A stretch of 64,000 nt of DNA from Deltaproteobacteria bacterium ADurb.Bin207 (GTDB taxonomy: Bacteria > Myxococcota_A > Polyangia > Polyangiales > Polyangiaceae): NCBI GenBank assembly GCA_002070115.1, contig MWCO01000017.1, positions 29,030 through 93,029 on the forward strand. Direction: 5' to 3'. Both the position numbers and the translations under genes were made by a program. Within the stretch, counting starts at the first letter, position 1, and every line of letters begins with the position of its first letter. The notes beneath the pieces are model-generated. The model was not told the DNA's origin and searched no databases. It was given only the letters and a program-made list of their open reading frames with translations. Positions 61,921 through 64,000 of the stretch are shown here, piece after piece.

Positions 61921-63144
61921 ATGAATCGAATGGGTTGGTTGTTGGTACTTGTCGTTGCCACGGTCCCAACCATCGGTTCGTGCCGTCTCGGACCGTCCTT
62001 GGATGACTATCGTTCGGGAAGCGGTGGCGGTCCCGGGGTAGGAGGGGCCGCGGGAGCTAGTGGCGGAGCCAGTGGCAGCGAGGGGGGAGCCGGTGGAATT
62101 GGCGGCGCTAGCGGTGGCGAGGGCGGAGTTGGTGGAATTGGCGGGGCTAGCGGTGGCGAGGGCGGAGTCGGTGGAATTGGCGGAGCTGCCGGTGGCGAGG
62201 GTGGAGCCAGTGGGGTTGGGGGGAGCGGTGGAGCAGGAGGGATAGCTTACGGTCCTTCGTGCGAAGGGCTTGAAGAGATATGTGGTCCTGCCGGGCAAAA
62301 ACAAAATTGCTGTGAAAACGCGCTCGTCGTCGGCGGTTCGTTTCCCATGGGACGCTGTGAAGATCCAAGTGAATCCTGCACGGATTCTTTTGAAAAGGGA
62401 GATCCGAATGAACTGCCGGAACATACGGCCACGGTGGCGAGTTTCGTGTTGGATCGATTCGAAGTGACCGTAGGCCGATTTCGTCGTTTTCTGGAAGCTT
62501 ATCCCATGAGCAAGCCCAGCTCTTCCGCGGGGGCGCACCCGTTGATACCAGAAACGGGGTGGAGGAGTGCTTGGGATTCCAAACTACCAGCGGATAAAGA
62601 TAAGTTGATGGTGGCGTTGAACTGCAATGCCGCCACCAAAACATGGACCGACAGTCCTGGTTCGTTTGAAGCGATGCCAATCAATTGTGTCGATTGGTAT
62701 CTGGCCTTCGCGTTTTGTGCTTGGGATGGCGGACGCTTGCCCACGGAGGCGGAATGGGAATATGCGGCGGCAGGAGGCGAGGAGAATCGTCGCTATCCCT
62801 GGGGAGCGACGGCACCGGACGCGAACTCCGCAAATTACGTTGCCAGTGATGACAAGCCCTTCGTGGTGGTGGGTAGTTATCCGGACGGGATGGGTCGTTG
62901 GGGGCATTACGATATGGCTGGAAGCGTGTGGGAGTGGGTTTTCGATTACTATGGTACCGCGTGGTATGGCGAAGGCGGCCTAAACTGCGACAATTGCGCG
63001 AATCTGACGTCTTCCTGGTCAGGCCATCGAATACGTCGTGGTGGCGGGTACAAGAGTGCAGCCGGGGAGCTTCGCGCTGTAAGCCGGGCCTCCGACATTG
63101 GAGCCAGCCCTCGTTATGGGTTGCGGTGTGCCAGAAGTCCGTGA
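61921..63144 (+). CDS. Lipoprotein with formylglycine-generating-enzyme-like (SUMF1) domain
   Basis: 407 residues; GGAGG 8 nt upstream of the ATG. A signal peptide ending GSC, then a Gly-rich linker made of repeated GGASGGEGGVGGI units (about 37-108). A Cys segment and an FGE-sulfatase domain (about 130-405) follow: FVLDRFEVTVGRFRRFLEAY, MPINCVDWYLAFAFCAWDGGRLPTEAEWEYAA in pieces, RYPWG, DMAGSVWEWVFD, RGGGYKS and RYGLRCA. The family includes sulfatase-activating enzymes and many lipoproteins with other roles. The active-site Cys pair of true FGE is not clear here, so catalysis is doubtful. Confidence 0.87.
   Translation: MNRMGWLLVLVVATVPTIGSCRLGPSLDDYRSGSGGGPGVGGAAGASGGASGSEGGAGGIGGASGGEGGVGGIGGASGGEGGVGGIGGAAGGEGGASGVGGSGGAGGIAYGPSCEGLEEICGPAGQKQNCCENALVVGGSFPMGRCEDPSESCTDSFEKGDPNELPEHTATVASFVLDRFEVTVGRFRRFLEAYPMSKPSSSAGAHPLIPETGWRSAWDSKLPADKDKLMVALNCNAATKTWTDSPGSFEAMPINCVDWYLAFAFCAWDGGRLPTEAEWEYAAAGGEENRRYPWGATAPDANSANYVASDDKPFVVVGSYPDGMGRWGHYDMAGSVWEWVFDYYGTAWYGEGGLNCDNCANLTSSWSGHRIRRGGGYKSAAGELRAVSRASDIGASPRYGLRCARSP
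62092..62208 (+). repeat. Three in-frame 39-bp tandem repeats
   Basis: Unit starts GGTGGAATTGGCGGCGCTAG and encodes 13 residues of Gly-rich linker; three copies with few changes. Confidence 0.8.
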
Positions 63145-63760
63145 ACGGAGCGACGTCAAATCATGGGTGCTGCGATGCTGCGTCATCTCCTGGTTTTTCC
63201 CCGTGCATTTCCTTCGCCCTCGACTGCCGGAAAGGTGTGCCCTCCATCGCTCGGCCACAGGACCGCCGCAGTCACGGTCACGGCGCACGGCCCACAAAAC
63301 GGTCACGGTCATCCCACTTTGATCCCCCGCAGTGCGTTAGTCCAATGTTTTACGGCACATCTTGCCATCGTGCCACGATGAGGCGCATGACCAAAGCCTT
63401 CAAGGCAAACCCGTCCGGGAGGCTGGAGACTACGCTCGACGCATCGTAAGATGCCGACGCACCGATGGCATCCCGGTTTCCTGCGCCCATACCACGCAGC
63501 ACGCGCTTGACTATCTGAGGAACACCCTCCCAGCCGAGGGCGAAATCCGTGTAGCACATTGATATTATTGATGAATTATAGTATCCCACATCTTGTCTGG
63601 ACCGGACGGAGCCAGGTGGTCCTGGGAATGTCGGATTGGTTTGGGGTTGGAAACGTTAACGACGCGCCGTGTTGCAGCAAGGATTAGAATTATGATGTTG
63701 AAATTCAGTGGAATTTGAGCTAATCTGAAATGAATCTTCAATTTTCTGTTGGGAGGCAAT
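63145..63760. other. Intergenic stretch with repeat copy B
   Basis: 616 bp between two same-strand lipoprotein genes. It holds the inverted copy of the GTGACCGTGACCG repeat (63269-63349), AT-rich patches at 63556-63590 and 63680-63745 with weaker likeness to the AT-rich elements, and no supported ORF. Confidence 0.55.
63269..63349 (-). repeat. Dispersed repeat with GTGACCGTGACCG motif, copy B
   Basis: Reverse-complement counterpart of 60077-60152. Read on the minus strand: ACATTGGACTAACGCACTGC, GGGATGACCGTGACCGTTT, GCCGTGACCGTGAC. Confidence 0.7.
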
Positions 63761-64000
63761 ATGAGACTTCGCGTGATTTCGGTTGCCTTGGTGGTGGGCT
63801 GGGCGGTTCATGCTTTGGGCTGTTCTTCGGAAGACTCGGAATACGATGGCGGTGGGAGCGCTGGTATTGGTGGTTCCGGTGGATCCCAATCGGCTGGTTC
63901 TGCGGGGGAAGAGTCTGGTGGTAGTGGCGGTGGAAGCAATATCGGCGGCTCGGGCGGCTCGGGTGAATCGGGTGGCTCGGGTGGCTCGGGTGGTACGGGT
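63761..64000 (+). CDS. Lipoprotein with Gly-Ser linker, cut by the window end
   Basis: ATG at 63761 with GGGAGG 4 nt upstream; 80 residues seen with no stop. Signal peptide MRLRVISVALVVGWAVHALGC with lipobox ALGC (Cys 21), then a short acidic segment and a Gly/Ser-rich linker (GGSGGSGESGGSGGSGGTG at the edge). The functional domain lies beyond the window. It belongs to the same lipoprotein style as its left neighbours. Confidence 0.85.
   Translation, partial: MRLRVISVALVVGWAVHALGCSSEDSEYDGGGSAGIGGSGGSQSAGSAGEESGGSGGGSNIGGSGGSGESGGSGGSGGTG

Noticed and set aside
61736..61924. 62-residue ORF before the FGE-like gene
   Set aside because: Overlaps the ribosome-binding site and start of the real gene; no domain or start signal.

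Overview
The window looks like chromosome from a myxobacterium-type bacterium (Myxococcota, probably Polyangia). This is inferred from content: moderately high GC, a eukaryotic-type Ser/Thr kinase and a PP2C phosphatase, PEGA/TPR proteins, many lipoproteins whose mature N-termini are Gly/Ser/Asp/Ala-rich linkers, a kelch lipoprotein, a 2374-residue TPR protein and DUF4139 proteins. No phage, transposase, CRISPR array or rRNA was seen. One tRNA gene, tRNA-Leu(GAG), is present.

Layout. 0-5.9 kb: the start of a ferritin-like gene, a small DnaJ-domain protein, tRNA-Leu, a cytosolic hybrid histidine kinase, and a minus-strand run tsaE - mlaE-type permease - two unknown small proteins - esterase lipoprotein. 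6-12.1 kb: a methyltransferase-like/coiled-coil protein, dnaJ, a PP2C phosphatase, a catalytically dead HtrA-like PDZ protein and an ECF sigma factor. 12.1-16.3 kb: a 1378-residue fusion of anti-sigma zinc finger, FecR-like, VIT, vWA and C-terminal beta domain, directly downstream of the sigma gene. 16.3-24.6 kb: a YkgJ-type cysteine-cluster protein, a small membrane protein, a RelA-type (p)ppGpp synthetase with a ruined HD site, two LysM alpha/beta-hydrolases and alaS. 24.7-29.2 kb: a Cys-rich lipoprotein, then a kinase - kelch lipoprotein - PEGA protein operon. 29.6-43.1 kb: a five-gene minus-strand operon (zinc-ribbon/TPR membrane protein, SppA lipoprotein, giant TPR protein, two lipoproteins) with gaps of -4 to 39 bp. 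43.4-53 kb: a Dickkopf-like Cys-rich lipoprotein, a zinc ribbon, a membrane protein resembling GPI ethanolamine-phosphate transferases, a HAD protein, a YfiM-like protein, a small membrane protein, a GT4 glycosyltransferase and murI. 53.2-56.9 kb: two overlapping DUF4139 genes. 57.1-64 kb: surface lipoproteins with Gly-rich linkers (GH5 glycosidase, two ConA/LamG-like proteins, a formylglycine-enzyme-like protein, and a fifth gene cut by the window end).

Non-coding structure is the least explained part. A family of about 25-bp AT-rich islands (core TAAC-N3-4-TTGAA, partly inverted-repeat ends) sits only between genes, and every copy seen reads in the same direction on the plus strand. Two near-identical copies bracket one lipoprotein gene like a cassette. 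A second repeat of about 75-80 bp containing GTGACCGTGACCG occurs in opposite orientations at 60.1 and 63.3 kb. Two Rho-independent terminators (for the tRNA and for the PP2C gene) overlap stop codons.

The strongest candidates for undescribed systems are the sigma / anti-sigma-VIT-vWA pair, the 13.4-kb SppA - giant TPR - lipoprotein operon, the kinase-kelch-PEGA operon and the oriented AT-rich elements. All readings come from eye inspection. Family names are recognised from motifs, not from database searches.
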